Part shown: piece after piece, positions 16,711 to 25,472 of the stretch
How positions within the stretch are numbered: position 1 is the stretch's first letter
How the letters are laid out: every line of letters begins with the position of its first letter
Assembly (NCBI GenBank): GCA_038045445.1
Contig: JBBSYC010000011.1
Location: forward strand, 1 to 50,923
Direction of reading: 5' to 3'
DNA: 50,923 nucleotides
Source: SICU01 sp038045445
GTDB lineage: Archaea > Nanobdellota > Nanobdellia > Pacearchaeales > GW2011-AR1
Made by a program: the position numbers and the translations under genes
The notes under the pieces: model-generated
The model's database searches: none
What the model was told of the DNA's origin: nothing
What the model saw: only the letters and a program-made list of their open reading frames with translations

Positions 16711-17295
16711 ATGAGACTGAACGAACTTATTGATGGATTGACTGATAGATTTGGAAGACCCATAAATGCTGATGAAATTTTGAGTAAAAGACCTAAGCCT
16801 CCTCGTAAGAAAGATGGATTTTTAGGTAAATGGGTTTATAATCCTCTTGAATTTTGGGAGGTTATTTCAAAAAGAACTGGAATAGATCATCAAGTGCTTA
16901 GATTACAGTCTGGAGCTTATGTTGGATTTGATAGAGATTTTGATGATAATTTAGGTAGAAATTTTTGTGCTGGAATAAATGTGGGAATACCATTATATCT
17001 TCCAGTAAATGAAACTGGAGGAGATTTTTTTAATGTTTCAAATCAAGATTATGAATTATTAAAGGGAGTCTTATTAGCACGTTCTAATGAGAACGGACTT
17101 TGTCCCATACCTTTGAGATTGCCTCCTTATGAAAGTGTTCAATATTTTGATTTATTCGGTTTTTTGTCTGATGGTTCAAGCCTTGAAGAAGTTGTGGGAC
17201 TACTTGATAAATGTATTAGCGTTGCAGAAAAATTTGGCAAGGTAGTTGAGAGAAAAGTATCTAATAGGGCAGTAGAATATATGGATAGAATTTGA
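16711..17295 (+). CDS. Uncharacterised soluble protein, 194 aa
   Basis: Starts at ATG 16711 (GTG 16702 possible); a TATA box TTTTTAAATG centred near 16684 supports the ATG as a leaderless start. The product is acidic and mixed alpha/beta, with aromatic-rich segments (KWVYNPLEFWEVISKRTGID, SGAYVGFDRDFDD) and a helical C terminus. No signal peptide or known motif. I do not recognise a family. Confidence 0.65.
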   Translation: MRLNELIDGLTDRFGRPINADEILSKRPKPPRKKDGFLGKWVYNPLEFWEVISKRTGIDHQVLRLQSGAYVGFDRDFDDNLGRNFCAGINVGIPLYLPVNETGGDFFNVSNQDYELLKGVLLARSNENGLCPIPLRLPPYESVQYFDLFGFLSDGSSLEEVVGLLDKCISVAEKFGKVVERKVSNRAVEYMDRI

Positions 17296-17320
17296 TACTT
17301 GTTTCTTGGCTTACTTATTT

Positions 17321-17674
17321 TTATAAATTTGGATATAATCCGAGACTTATCTTTATAGCTAAATCTATTCGATTCATAATCTCCATATCTAATGTTGATA
17401 TTATCTTAATTATTCTTGATTTATCTATTGTTTTTATCTGATTAAGCATAATTGTTGACTCTTTTTCTAACCCCGAATCTTTTTTTGATAAAAGAACATT
17501 AGTTGAAAATTCCTTACTGAATATTTTAGATGTAATTGGTGCAATAATAGTTGTTGAACTATATAAATTTCCAAGATTATTTTGTATAACTAAACAAGGT
17601 CTAATTCCACCTTGTTCACTTCCTCTAATTGGTTCTAGGTCTGCCAAAACTATTTCCCCCCTCTTTATTTCCAT
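17321..17674 (-). CDS. mazF: MazF/PemK-type endoribonuclease toxin
   Basis: 117 residues with the MazF fold signature: KRGEIVLADLEPIRGSEQGG, RPCLVIQNN, TTIIAPITS and a C-terminal SLGL. Toxins of this family cut mRNA at short sequences. The motif positions with the catalytic Arg (RPCLVIQN) and Ser/Thr (TTIIAPIT) are intact, so it should be active. Its start overlaps the end of the antitoxin gene by 10 bases, as usual for such pairs. Confidence 0.9.
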   Translation of the reverse strand: MEIKRGEIVLADLEPIRGSEQGGIRPCLVIQNNLGNLYSSTTIIAPITSKIFSKEFSTNVLLSKKDSGLEKESTIMLNQIKTIDKSRIIKIISTLDMEIMNRIDLAIKISLGLYPNL

Positions 17675-17901
17675 TCCCAGTCAAAATCTTCCTCAATTTT
17701 TTCAAATTCTTTAGTCATATTCAAACTTTCTTCAGCCATTTCTTTATAACCTTCTATTAGTAAATCTCTCTGTCTTTTTTTCTGTTCATCCAACTGTTTA
17801 ATCATTTTAACTATAACTTCTTCATAAGTATTCTTACTATTTTCTTTGAGCCGATCTAATTCTCTCTTTACATTATCATTTAGTTGAATAGTAGTTATCA
17901 T
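17665..17901 (-). CDS. RHH antitoxin of the MazF pair
   Basis: 78 residues: an N-terminal ribbon-helix-helix segment (MITTIQLNDNVKRELDRLKE, then SKNTYEEVIVKMI) and an acidic C-terminal tail (EEDFDWEWK) that would thread into the MazF active site. The upstream TATA box TTTATAAA (17923-17930) gives a leaderless transcript starting at the ATG, and a perfect palindrome lies between the two. Confidence 0.85.
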   Translation of the reverse strand: MITTIQLNDNVKRELDRLKENSKNTYEEVIVKMIKQLDEQKKRQRDLLIEGYKEMAEESLNMTKEFEKIEEDFDWEWK

Positions 17902-17905
17902 TTAT

Positions 17906-17922
17906 CTATAGTATTACTATAG
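17906..17922. promoter_or_regulatory. Palindromic operator of the mazF toxin-antitoxin operon
   Basis: CTATAGTATTACTATAG is a 17-bp perfect palindrome around a central T. It lies between the TATA box and the antitoxin start codon, the expected site for autorepression by an RHH antitoxin. Confidence 0.7.
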
Positions 17923-18001
17923 TTTATAAATCTTACCGTTTTTGAGAGAAAATTTATTATTGGGTGGGTTGATTGCTTAGATTATTGGAGTCTTACATTT
18001 A

Positions 18002-21000
18002 TCACAAAACTTTAACTGCTGAATCTGATTCTACTTGATTTTCAGATGGTTGTGATGGAGGTTTAATCTCCACTTCCTGTTCGACCGACTTTTGAATTTC
18101 TTTGTCTAACTTTAAACTTAGAACTTTTGATATGCCTTCATGCATACTCACTCCATAAATAAACTTTGAATTCATTATAAGGGCATCATTATGAGTAACT
18201 ATAATGTATTGTCCTGCTTTAATGTACTTGTTTAATAATGAAGCTAAACGCTCGGAGTTTCTTTTGTCTAAAGCAGCATCTATTTCATCAAATACATAGA
18301 AATGATATGGCTTGAACTCTTGTATTGCGAATAATAATGATAATGCTATAAGTGTCTGTTCGCCTCCTGATAAAGATGAAGAATCAAAATATTTTCCTTT
18401 TCCCAACTGTATAACTATTTCAACTCCTCCATCAAACAAACTCTCTTCATTCTCTAACCTCATGAAAGCTTTTCCCTTGTTATAAAGCTCCGAAGCATTT
18501 CTTGTAAATAGTTCATTAATACCCTTGAATGTCTTCATAAATGTCTTCTTTTTCTTTTGATCTATTTCTGCGACTATCTTTAATATTTCTTCTTTTTCTT
18601 TCTGAAGAGTTTCTACCTTTTCATTTACCTTATCATATTCCGATTTTATTTGATCATAGACTTCCAAGGCTCTAAGATTTATTGCACCTATGTCTTGAAT
18701 ATCTTGTTTTGCTTTCTCTAATTTTTGATTTAATGCTTCTATCGAAGCTTTTATTGGCTCACTTTCTGGAACATCTTTGATTTCTATTTGCATGGATTCT
18801 TGAGATGCAGATAACTTTGCTATTCCTATTTCTATATAATTTATTTGGTCTGTTATCTGAGATATTTCTGTTCTTTTTTCTGACAAGTCATAGTTGTTTT
18901 CCTGCATTTTTAATTGCATCTTGTCTCTTTCATCAAATAATTTTTTGAATTTCCTACTCATTTCTTCCTCTTCTTTCTCTTTTGAATGTAAAAAGCTCTG
19001 CTTCTCTTCAAGTCTTTCTTTCATAGAGTTTATTTCAAAACCTAGTTCTTCTAAATCTTTTGTGCTGTTCTTTATGTTCTCTAAGATATTTTCTAATTCA
19101 TGTTCCTTAAATTTAAGAGTCTGGTCTAAATTTTCTGTTGTTCTTGAAGATACTTCCTCTATTTCTCTAAGTTTGGCATTATACTGTTCTGTTATTGAGG
19201 TTACATCTATGGTTTTATTCTCAAGAGAATCTCTTTTAGAGTTTAACTGAGAGGTCTCTTTTTTTAAAGAGTCTAATTCCGCCAATATGGACTTCATATA
19301 TTTCTGTTTTTCATTGGTTATTTTATGATTTGAATATTCTTGCTTTACCTTGCTTATGTTTTGTGAAAGTTCAAATACTTTTTTTGTCATGTCTTGTTGA
19401 TTTTGTCTTATGTGCTTTATGTAATCCGTTTCTTTCTCTATTGACTCTTTGCTTTCGGATATCTTGTTTGATGAATCCTCTATTACATGATTTATGTGTT
19501 GTTGTGTCATCTTATTTTGACATAGTGGACAAATATCTATTTTCAATATCTGTTCTTTTATTTTCTCGGCGTTTCTTATCTGTGCTTCTGAAGTTGCCAA
19601 ATTTCGATTATGTTCTATTTCTTTTCTTGATAGTTCTTCTAAATCTTTCCTTAATCTTTCAGATTCTTTGTCTAAGGCAGATATATTCTCGAGGCAATCT
19701 TGTTCTCCTTTAAAGATAAAGTCTCTTGATAAATTTTCTATTTGTTTTATAATTGAATCTGACTCTACTTCCAACCTATGGCTTCTTGATTCTTTTTCTT
19801 TTATACGTTCTTTTATTGAATAAAGTTCTGTTTTAACTGATAGAAGCTTGTTCTTCTGCTCTTCGAGACTAACGAGTTCTGCTTTCTTTCTTTTTATTTC
19901 TTCTTGTTTTTTTGCAAGTAAAGGAGATTCCATGCTTAATTCTTCTATTTCTTTTTTATATTCTGGTATGGATGCCTTAAGATGTTCTATTCTCCTTTCA
20001 AATTCAAGTTTTCTTTTTTGTGTTGCTTCTATTCTTACCTTTAAACCTTCTATTTCTCCTCTTAATGTGTTTATCCTCTCTTGTAGTGTCTCTCTTTCAA
20101 TACCGCTTGAACGCTTTATCATTGCATTAGTATTTGACACCTGTTCATTTAGGGAGTCTATTTCTGATTGTATCTCATTAAGCTTTGATTTTATCTTTTC
20201 TCTATGTAATTTTTTTTCATCTAGAGATTTTTTTGCAGAATCAATTTCTTTCTGAACGTCGGATATTTTTCTTGCTAGTATTGAATACCTGCATCTGTTT
20301 ACTGTGTCTTCTAGATCTTTGTATTTGAGAGCTTGTGACCTTTCTTTCTCCAAATTGTTAAGAAATGACTTTCTTTCTCTTAGTACTGCTGTTATTTCCT
20401 TGAGTCTTTCCTCCGTCTTTTCTAGTTCATGAAGAGCTTTTTCTTTTCTAGATTCATATACTGCAATCCCCGATACTTCTTCTATGACTTTTCTCCTTTC
20501 TTCAGGATGCATCTTAACTATTGACTGAATCTGTCCCTGAAGAATTAGATTAAATCCGTGAGGGTCAATGCCTGCATGTGCCAGCATTTCTATTAGGTCT
20601 CCCCTGTTTTTTGTCTCCTCGTTTATCTTGTATATTCCTTGCCCATTGCTTCTTATTGTTCTGGATATTATTATTTCATCTTTGTTTATATTGAATGTTC
20701 TGTTAGAGTTATCAAAAGTTATTTCCACAAAGGCTTCTCTTGCTGGTTTTACAAGCTTTGAACCTGAAAATAATAGGTTGGTTGTTCTTTCTGCTCTTAT
20801 TGATTTTGCAGATATTCTACCTAGGGCAAAACATAATGCATCCGAGACGTTGGAATTGTGTGCAAAAATATTGTTTGCTATGAAATTATGGTTTCCTTCA
20901 ACTGTTAAATCATAAACGAATTCTGGTCTGTCTAGTTTTTCTATTGAAACAATTTTATCCCAATATATGTCTGAATTTGATATGTTTTCTAAAAGAGTAA

Positions 21001-22537
21001 TTATGTTGCTTATATTCTGTATTCTTGATAAAAATATATTAGAAATATGATTTTTGAAATTAACCAGATTTTCAGGTCTTGCAGCAAATTTCTGTGTTTG
21101 CCAATTATCTCTTATGGTTTGTTTATAGATGTTTATATTGGCAGCAACTTGCGGAGCACTAATACTTAAGGAGTCCATGAACTCTATCAAATTAGTCTGA
21201 TTTAGAGATAAAGAATTATATTTACTGTGGAGCAATGCAAATTTTTGATGGAATAAAGACAATATTTTTCTCACCCCTTGCCTAGATGGGGCACATCTGT
21301 TCTCTAAATAAGCCATAAATGCGGGGTATTCTTTTCTTATTGGTTTTGGATGTATACCTAAGAGTTTTGTAAGTTCTTTAATTTTAAGATTGATTTCTTG
21401 AGGAAGTAAATCCACATTTTCATTTGAGGCTTGATTTTTAGACAAAGTATTGTAAAGATTTTGTTTTTTATAAGCAACTCTTAATGGTATGTTTTCATAA
21501 AACTTTCTTAGATTTTCAGAACCATATATATAGAGATAATAATAAGGTCTCTTTTTTTTCTCTAGAGTATTAATGGCTGCACACATTCGCAGTTTAATCT
21601 TTGCAATTATTCCAAACCTTAACAATAATGATTGGATCTGCCTTGCTAAATTCTTATTTTTTGTACAATATTCTATAATTCCTAAATCTTTTCTTACGCT
21701 CCCATCAGTATCAAATAAGCCTGCTAAAAGATTAGATGTGCTCTTTTTTCCTAAGGAAAGCAAATAATTAGGAATATCTTTTTCACTGCTTGTAATGCTT
21801 TTATTTATGGATGCCGTATAAAGATTTCTTAATCTTTTATAGAAATCCTTATCTCTGCAATATATTCTTGTGACATTTTTATCCGGTCTTTTTCTAATCC
21901 CCCATTTTGCATATTTTAGAATTAAATTTTCATAATCTTCTAAGACTTCTTTATCATTATTTACAAATTCTATTCTGTCTTTTGCTATATAACCATCTCC
22001 TATTATATAACCCATTAATCTGGAGAAATCCTCATCTTCTTTCTCTGACGGTATCTCTATATTCCTAGGGGTAGCTATAAACATCCCGATATCTAATTCG
22101 CTGATCGTTTTGCTTTTAACTTCGCAATCTGAAAAACACATTATTGGGTGGCATTTTGTAGCTTTCAATTCCTTTCCGTTTCTAGTTACAATTTTATAAA
22201 TATTATCCCCGTCTCTCTTAATGAACTTAGATATTTTTTTTATTTCAGATTTCATAGTATCTTTGTTTAAAGAGATAATTTCTGTTGAATTATCTCCATC
22301 TACATAAATCCCATCATCTAAATCTTTTATTTGATTTGAAGCTTTTATTTTGTTCTCTACAAGGTCCCCTATCTTAATTTCTTCTCCGTTTGCTAACATG
22401 ACAACCATATCATAACTCAAGGATTTTCCACTCCCGTTTGCACCTACAATGGTGTTGATTCCTTGGTCAAAAATAACCTCTGTGCGTTTTGCGAATGATT
22501 TGAAACCCTGAATTACCATCTTTTTTATGTAGGTCAT
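18002..22537 (-). CDS. smc: SMC-family ATPase with Rad50-like zinc hook, interrupted by an intein
   Basis: Precursor of 1511 residues; without the 523-residue intein the protein is 988. The head is SMC-like: GFKSF, Walker A GANGSGK-SNVSDAL, ILQGQI, HPEERRKVIEEVSGI, then signature SLSGGEQ (about 1388) and Walker B YVFDEIDAALD (about 1414). Between the two long coiled coils there is no SMC hinge but CPLC (first Cys at 1003 of the precursor, 480 of the mature chain, the exact middle), as in Rad50. This matches archaea-specific SMC-related proteins (the coalescin/ClsN kind) better than true SMC, usually near 1170 residues. Leaderless start via TATA near 22562. Confidence 0.88.
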   Translation of the reverse strand: MTYIKKMVIQGFKSFAKRTEVIFDQGINTIVGANGSGKSLSYDMVVMLANGEEIKIGDLVENKIKASNQIKDLDDGIYVDGDNSTEIISLNKDTMKSEIKKISKFIKRDGDNIYKIVTRNGKELKATKCHPIMCFSDCEVKSKTISELDIGMFIATPRNIEIPSEKEDEDFSRLMGYIIGDGYIAKDRIEFVNNDKEVLEDYENLILKYAKWGIRKRPDKNVTRIYCRDKDFYKRLRNLYTASINKSITSSEKDIPNYLLSLGKKSTSNLLAGLFDTDGSVRKDLGIIEYCTKNKNLARQIQSLLLRFGIIAKIKLRMCAAINTLEKKKRPYYYLYIYGSENLRKFYENIPLRVAYKKQNLYNTLSKNQASNENVDLLPQEINLKIKELTKLLGIHPKPIRKEYPAFMAYLENRCAPSRQGVRKILSLFHQKFALLHSKYNSLSLNQTNLIEFMDSLSISAPQVAANINIYKQTIRDNWQTQKFAARPENLVNFKNHISNIFLSRIQNISNIITLLENISNSDIYWDKIVSIEKLDRPEFVYDLTVEGNHNFIANNIFAHNSNVSDALCFALGRISAKSIRAERTTNLLFSGSKLVKPAREAFVEITFDNSNRTFNINKDEIIISRTIRSNGQGIYKINEETKNRGDLIEMLAHAGIDPHGFNLILQGQIQSIVKMHPEERRKVIEEVSGIAVYESRKEKALHELEKTEERLKEITAVLRERKSFLNNLEKERSQALKYKDLEDTVNRCRYSILARKISDVQKEIDSAKKSLDEKKLHREKIKSKLNEIQSEIDSLNEQVSNTNAMIKRSSGIERETLQERINTLRGEIEGLKVRIEATQKRKLEFERRIEHLKASIPEYKKEIEELSMESPLLAKKQEEIKRKKAELVSLEEQKNKLLSVKTELYSIKERIKEKESRSHRLEVESDSIIKQIENLSRDFIFKGEQDCLENISALDKESERLRKDLEELSRKEIEHNRNLATSEAQIRNAEKIKEQILKIDICPLCQNKMTQQHINHVIEDSSNKISESKESIEKETDYIKHIRQNQQDMTKKVFELSQNISKVKQEYSNHKITNEKQKYMKSILAELDSLKKETSQLNSKRDSLENKTIDVTSITEQYNAKLREIEEVSSRTTENLDQTLKFKEHELENILENIKNSTKDLEELGFEINSMKERLEEKQSFLHSKEKEEEEMSRKFKKLFDERDKMQLKMQENNYDLSEKRTEISQITDQINYIEIGIAKLSASQESMQIEIKDVPESEPIKASIEALNQKLEKAKQDIQDIGAINLRALEVYDQIKSEYDKVNEKVETLQKEKEEILKIVAEIDQKKKKTFMKTFKGINELFTRNASELYNKGKAFMRLENEESLFDGGVEIVIQLGKGKYFDSSSLSGGEQTLIALSLLFAIQEFKPYHFYVFDEIDAALDKRNSERLASLLNKYIKAGQYIIVTHNDALIMNSKFIYGVSMHEGISKVLSLKLDKEIQKSVEQEVEIKPPSQPSENQVESDSAVKVL
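20855..22423 (-). mobile_element. Intein with LAGLIDADG homing endonuclease inside the Walker A motif of the SMC-like gene
   Basis: In-frame insertion of 523 codons between GANGSGK and SNVSDAL, inside the P-loop. Splice-block residues are Ser1 (SLSYDMVVMLANGEEI), the TKCHPI block B, and the end VYDLTVEGNHNFIANNIFAHN with His-Asn before Ser+1. Two LAGLIDADG helices are visible, LMGYIIGDGYI and LLAGLFDTDGSV, both with acidic residues, so the endonuclease may be active. A C-terminal helical domain of about 200 residues lies between the endonuclease and the final splicing block. Confidence 0.93.
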
Positions 22538-22650
22538 GGTCTTAATTAGGGATTATTGTTTTAAATGTTGTTGGTTTTTATTTAATTGTTATTTCTATAT
22601 CTTTGTATTGCATTAATCTTTAAATATCAATCAAAAGAATGTTAAATGTT

Positions 22651-24012
22651 ATGGCTCAGGTATTGGAAGTGTTCATAGGGTTACAATTTGGCGATGAAGG
22701 AAAGGGTAAGATTGTTGATGAGAGGGTAACTAGTGCAAAAATGGTTGATCCTTCTAAAAAAGTGCTTGTTGTTCGCTATCATGGGGGTGCCAATGCCGGG
22801 CATACAGTTTTAGTAAGAAACTCTAATGGGAAATTGGTGAAGTTTGTGACTCATTCTGCACCTACTGGTCTGACCAGTAATTCTGATATTGCAATAGGAC
22901 CCGATGTTGCATTTAATCCAATAACTTTTGCTGAGGAACTTGATTCGGCAGTTAAACTTTTTGGTTATAATGGAAGAGTTCTCATCTCTAATAGGGTTGG
23001 TATTTTATTTGAGTTTCATAAACTTTTAGATTCACATTCTGAAAATAATGATTCGTTAAATGTTGGTTCGACAAAACAAGGAATTGGTCCATTTTATCAA
23101 GACAATACTAAAAGAACTACTCGTATCACTTTTCAAGAATATATCTCTGAAGGATTTGTGAATAGACTGAATGAAGTCTTGAATCTTAAAAGAAAAGAAC
23201 TTGAAAATGCCGGTATATGGAATGAAAAGTTATTTGAAAAGATTCTTGAAGAGCATAAATATGCTAGAGAAAGACTAAGGTCTTTTGGGGCAAATCTTGA
23301 ATATGCTTTGAGAAAGGACTATTTTGATGCAGGACACCATATAATAATTGAGGGTGCTCAGGGAACTGGCTTAGATGTCAATATGGGTGACTTACCCAAT
23401 GTAACTTCTTCTCACTTGCTTGCGCCTTTCGCTTTTCCAAATTTAGGATTGCCGAGGTCTAAATTTAAAATTTATGGTATTGAAAAAATTTATCCAACGC
23501 GTGTTGGAAATGGACATCTTCCATCTCTTGCTACAGATGAATTTGCAGAAATAGGAGAAAATGCTGGAGAGGTTGGAGCAACTACTGGAAGAAAGAGAAG
23601 AGTGGGTTATCCGGATTGGGTATTTGTAAAAAGATCTGTAATAATCAATGACTGTGATGGAATAATAATAACTAGGGCTGATAATGTGCAAAACAATGAT
23701 ATTAAGGTTTGTAAGAATTATGAATGTGGAGGCAATCTGACTGAGGAGATTTCATCTTCTTTAAATGGAAATAATGCCATTTATGATGATGTGAGATATA
23801 ATTGGCACCTTTGGGATGGTCCTAAAGATTTATCAAACCCTCTTTTAGTTGATGAAACTTTAAGGAATATGAGGGCAGATTATGTAAAGAAAGGTTTTGA
23901 TAGTTTACCCGATGGTTTAAAGAAGTTTATCAGAGACCATGATGAATTTATTAAATGTAAAACGATAGGTGTTTCGATTGGTCCGAGTAGAGGAGAGACA
24001 GTTTACTTTTAG
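22651..24012 (+). CDS. purA: Adenylosuccinate synthetase
   Basis: Joins IMP and aspartate with GTP, first step from IMP to AMP. Visible motifs: GLQFGDEGKGKIVD (phosphate loop and catalytic Asp), GGANAGHT (catalytic His), STKQGIGPFYQD, EGAQGTGLDV and GEVGATTGRKRRVGY. The start MAQVLEVFIGLQ at 22651 is the more typical one; ATG 22639 adds four residues. 453 residues, complete. The 3' end overlaps the convergent RNase HII gene by four bases. Confidence 0.95.
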   Translation: MAQVLEVFIGLQFGDEGKGKIVDERVTSAKMVDPSKKVLVVRYHGGANAGHTVLVRNSNGKLVKFVTHSAPTGLTSNSDIAIGPDVAFNPITFAEELDSAVKLFGYNGRVLISNRVGILFEFHKLLDSHSENNDSLNVGSTKQGIGPFYQDNTKRTTRITFQEYISEGFVNRLNEVLNLKRKELENAGIWNEKLFEKILEEHKYARERLRSFGANLEYALRKDYFDAGHHIIIEGAQGTGLDVNMGDLPNVTSSHLLAPFAFPNLGLPRSKFKIYGIEKIYPTRVGNGHLPSLATDEFAEIGENAGEVGATTGRKRRVGYPDWVFVKRSVIINDCDGIIITRADNVQNNDIKVCKNYECGGNLTEEISSSLNGNNAIYDDVRYNWHLWDGPKDLSNPLLVDETLRNMRADYVKKGFDSLPDGLKKFIRDHDEFIKCKTIGVSIGPSRGETVYF

Positions 24013-24674
24013 AATAACTTCTTTTGACTTGATTTATCCCCTTTATTAAATAAGTTCTTCCATGTTGCCCATGAGGTTCTGACTATTCCAGTATTTGCTA
24101 AGTCTTTGCCTTTAGATTTGATAAAATCTATCGTTACTGGATCTGCTGGATATCCCGAACCTATATTTCCAAATTTTTCTTTTATTTTTGCCACAGCTTC
24201 TTCTCTTGCAACTTTTGCTATTATTGAGGCTGCTCCTACAACTGGATAATTAAAATCTGCCTTGTGTTCGCACAATATTTTTAGATTATCTTTATGTTCT
24301 ATGAAAGAAATCATCTTATTTTTCCATGCTTCTGTATTTACTGAAGGACAATCTACTATCACTTTAATTTTGTCTTTTTTATTATTTAATTTGTTTATTA
24401 TTTCTGCTGCTTCTTTTGCTTCTAATGTGTTTAAGTTGATGGTTTCAACAGCTTTATCTATTTTTTCTGGACTTGATTCTACAATGTGGAATTTGGATAT
24501 TTTCTTTATTTCTTGAGATAGTTTGACTCTGATTGGATGAGCTAGAAGTTTTGAGTCTTTTGCTCCTAATTCTTTTAAGGTTTTTTCATCTTCTGATTTT
24601 ATTAGAACTCCTGCGAGAAACATTGGACCTATAATTGGTCCCCTTCCTGTGTCATCAATTCCTAATAAATACAT
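24009..24674 (-). CDS. rnhB: Ribonuclease HII
   Basis: Removes ribonucleotides from RNA/DNA hybrids. 221 residues with the family blocks GIDDTGRGPIIGPM, VIVDCPS and EHKADFNYPVVGAASIIAKV, then GSGYPADP. The normal active-site pair DE in GIDEAGRG is DD here (residues 7-8), and Ala is Thr; the other acidic positions are present. A TATA-like CTTTAAAC near 24699 supports a leaderless start at 24674. Confidence 0.93.
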   Translation of the reverse strand: MYLLGIDDTGRGPIIGPMFLAGVLIKSEDEKTLKELGAKDSKLLAHPIRVKLSQEIKKISKFHIVESSPEKIDKAVETINLNTLEAKEAAEIINKLNNKKDKIKVIVDCPSVNTEAWKNKMISFIEHKDNLKILCEHKADFNYPVVGAASIIAKVAREEAVAKIKEKFGNIGSGYPADPVTIDFIKSKGKDLANTGIVRTSWATWKNLFNKGDKSSQKKLF

Positions 24675-24706
24675 GAAATGGATTAGAATGTTTTGTTTAA
24701 AGAGTT

Positions 24707-24874
24707 TTATGCTGCTTGGCTGTATGTCATGCGCCTTGCTCTTCCTTGAGGAGCTGTTTCTTGCGGAACTGAACGACCATAACTGTGGGCCATATGGTCA
24801 CGACTGTTATCACTATTTCTAGCATATTGCTTCATTTCTCCGCCATGGCTTAACAGACCACATGGTATACACAT
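24707..24874 (-). CDS. Small basic protein with CxxC, 55 aa
   Basis: A short gene starting at ATG 24874: MCIPCGLLSHGGEMKQYA, then a Ser/Arg/Gln-rich chain ending MTYSQAA. The promoter supports it: TTTTAAATACTTTT centred near 24897 is 26 bases before the ATG. The N-terminal CIPCG could bind metal or be modified. Composition is unlike random frames (few Lys and Ile). Function unknown. Confidence 0.55.
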   Translation of the reverse strand: MCIPCGLLSHGGEMKQYARNSDNSRDHMAHSYGRSVPQETAPQGRARRMTYSQAA

Positions 24875-24911
24875 GTTTTTACATGGAATTAAAAGTATTT
24901 AAAAGTTTCTA

Positions 24912-25472
24912 TTATACAGTTACGACTTCATTAACTACTAATTGCAGACTGGTTATGTTGTCTTCAGATGTAAAGTGGCCTTTGTTATGCTCTACTATTA
25001 TTTTTGCACCTAGAAGCGACTTAAAGACTTCTTTATCTGACAGGCTTACCCATGGATCGTTGTCTGAGAATATTGCAGTTATCTTTGTTAGATGTTTTTT
25101 TACTTTGTCTAAATCTATTGGGGTCTCTATCCACTGTTTTGCTATTTTTTCTGACTCTTTTTCCAGATTTTGTAAATTGAACCACGGAGCTACTAAAACT
25201 ATTCGGCCTACTTTTACTTTGTTATCTAAAGATTCCAAATATCTTAAGATTGCCTGACAACCTATGCTGTGTCCTATGAAACATGTCTCTAAATTGGGAT
25301 TTGGAACTGATTCGTTTAGCTTATTTATCCATGAATTTATTTCTGGCTCTGATGTGTTTGGCATTTCAGGGATTTCTACATTAAAACCTTCATTTTTTAG
25401 AGATTCTGCTACGGATTTATACCAGTCGCTTTCTGGATTTGCGGACCATCGATGAATTATTATGCATCTCAT
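24912..25472 (-). CDS. RBBP9/YdeN-family serine hydrolase
   Basis: 186-residue alpha/beta hydrolase of the minimal RBBP9/YdeN type, substrate unknown. The nucleophile elbow is CFIGHSIGCQA (Ser in GHSIG), the acid is in FSDNDPWV, and the catalytic His is in NKGHFTSED. The start MRCIIIHRWSANPESDWYKS is also typical. It overlaps the upstream membrane protein gene by four bases (25469-25472), so they form one operon. Confidence 0.88.
   Translation of the reverse strand: MRCIIIHRWSANPESDWYKSVAESLKNEGFNVEIPEMPNTSEPEINSWINKLNESVPNPNLETCFIGHSIGCQAILRYLESLDNKVKVGRIVLVAPWFNLQNLEKESEKIAKQWIETPIDLDKVKKHLTKITAIFSDNDPWVSLSDKEVFKSLLGAKIIVEHNKGHFTSEDNITSLQLVVNEVVTV

Noticed and set aside
18894..20915. Long hydrophobic frames on the + strand opposite the SMC-like gene
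   Set aside because: They are complements of lysine/glutamate-rich coiled-coil codons, which always give Phe/Leu/Ser-rich shadows.
18002..22537. Rad50
   Set aside because: Only the CPLC hook is Rad50-like. The head motifs (GFKSF, ILQGQI, ERRKVIEEVSGI, SLSGGEQ) are of SMC type and no mre11 is adjacent.
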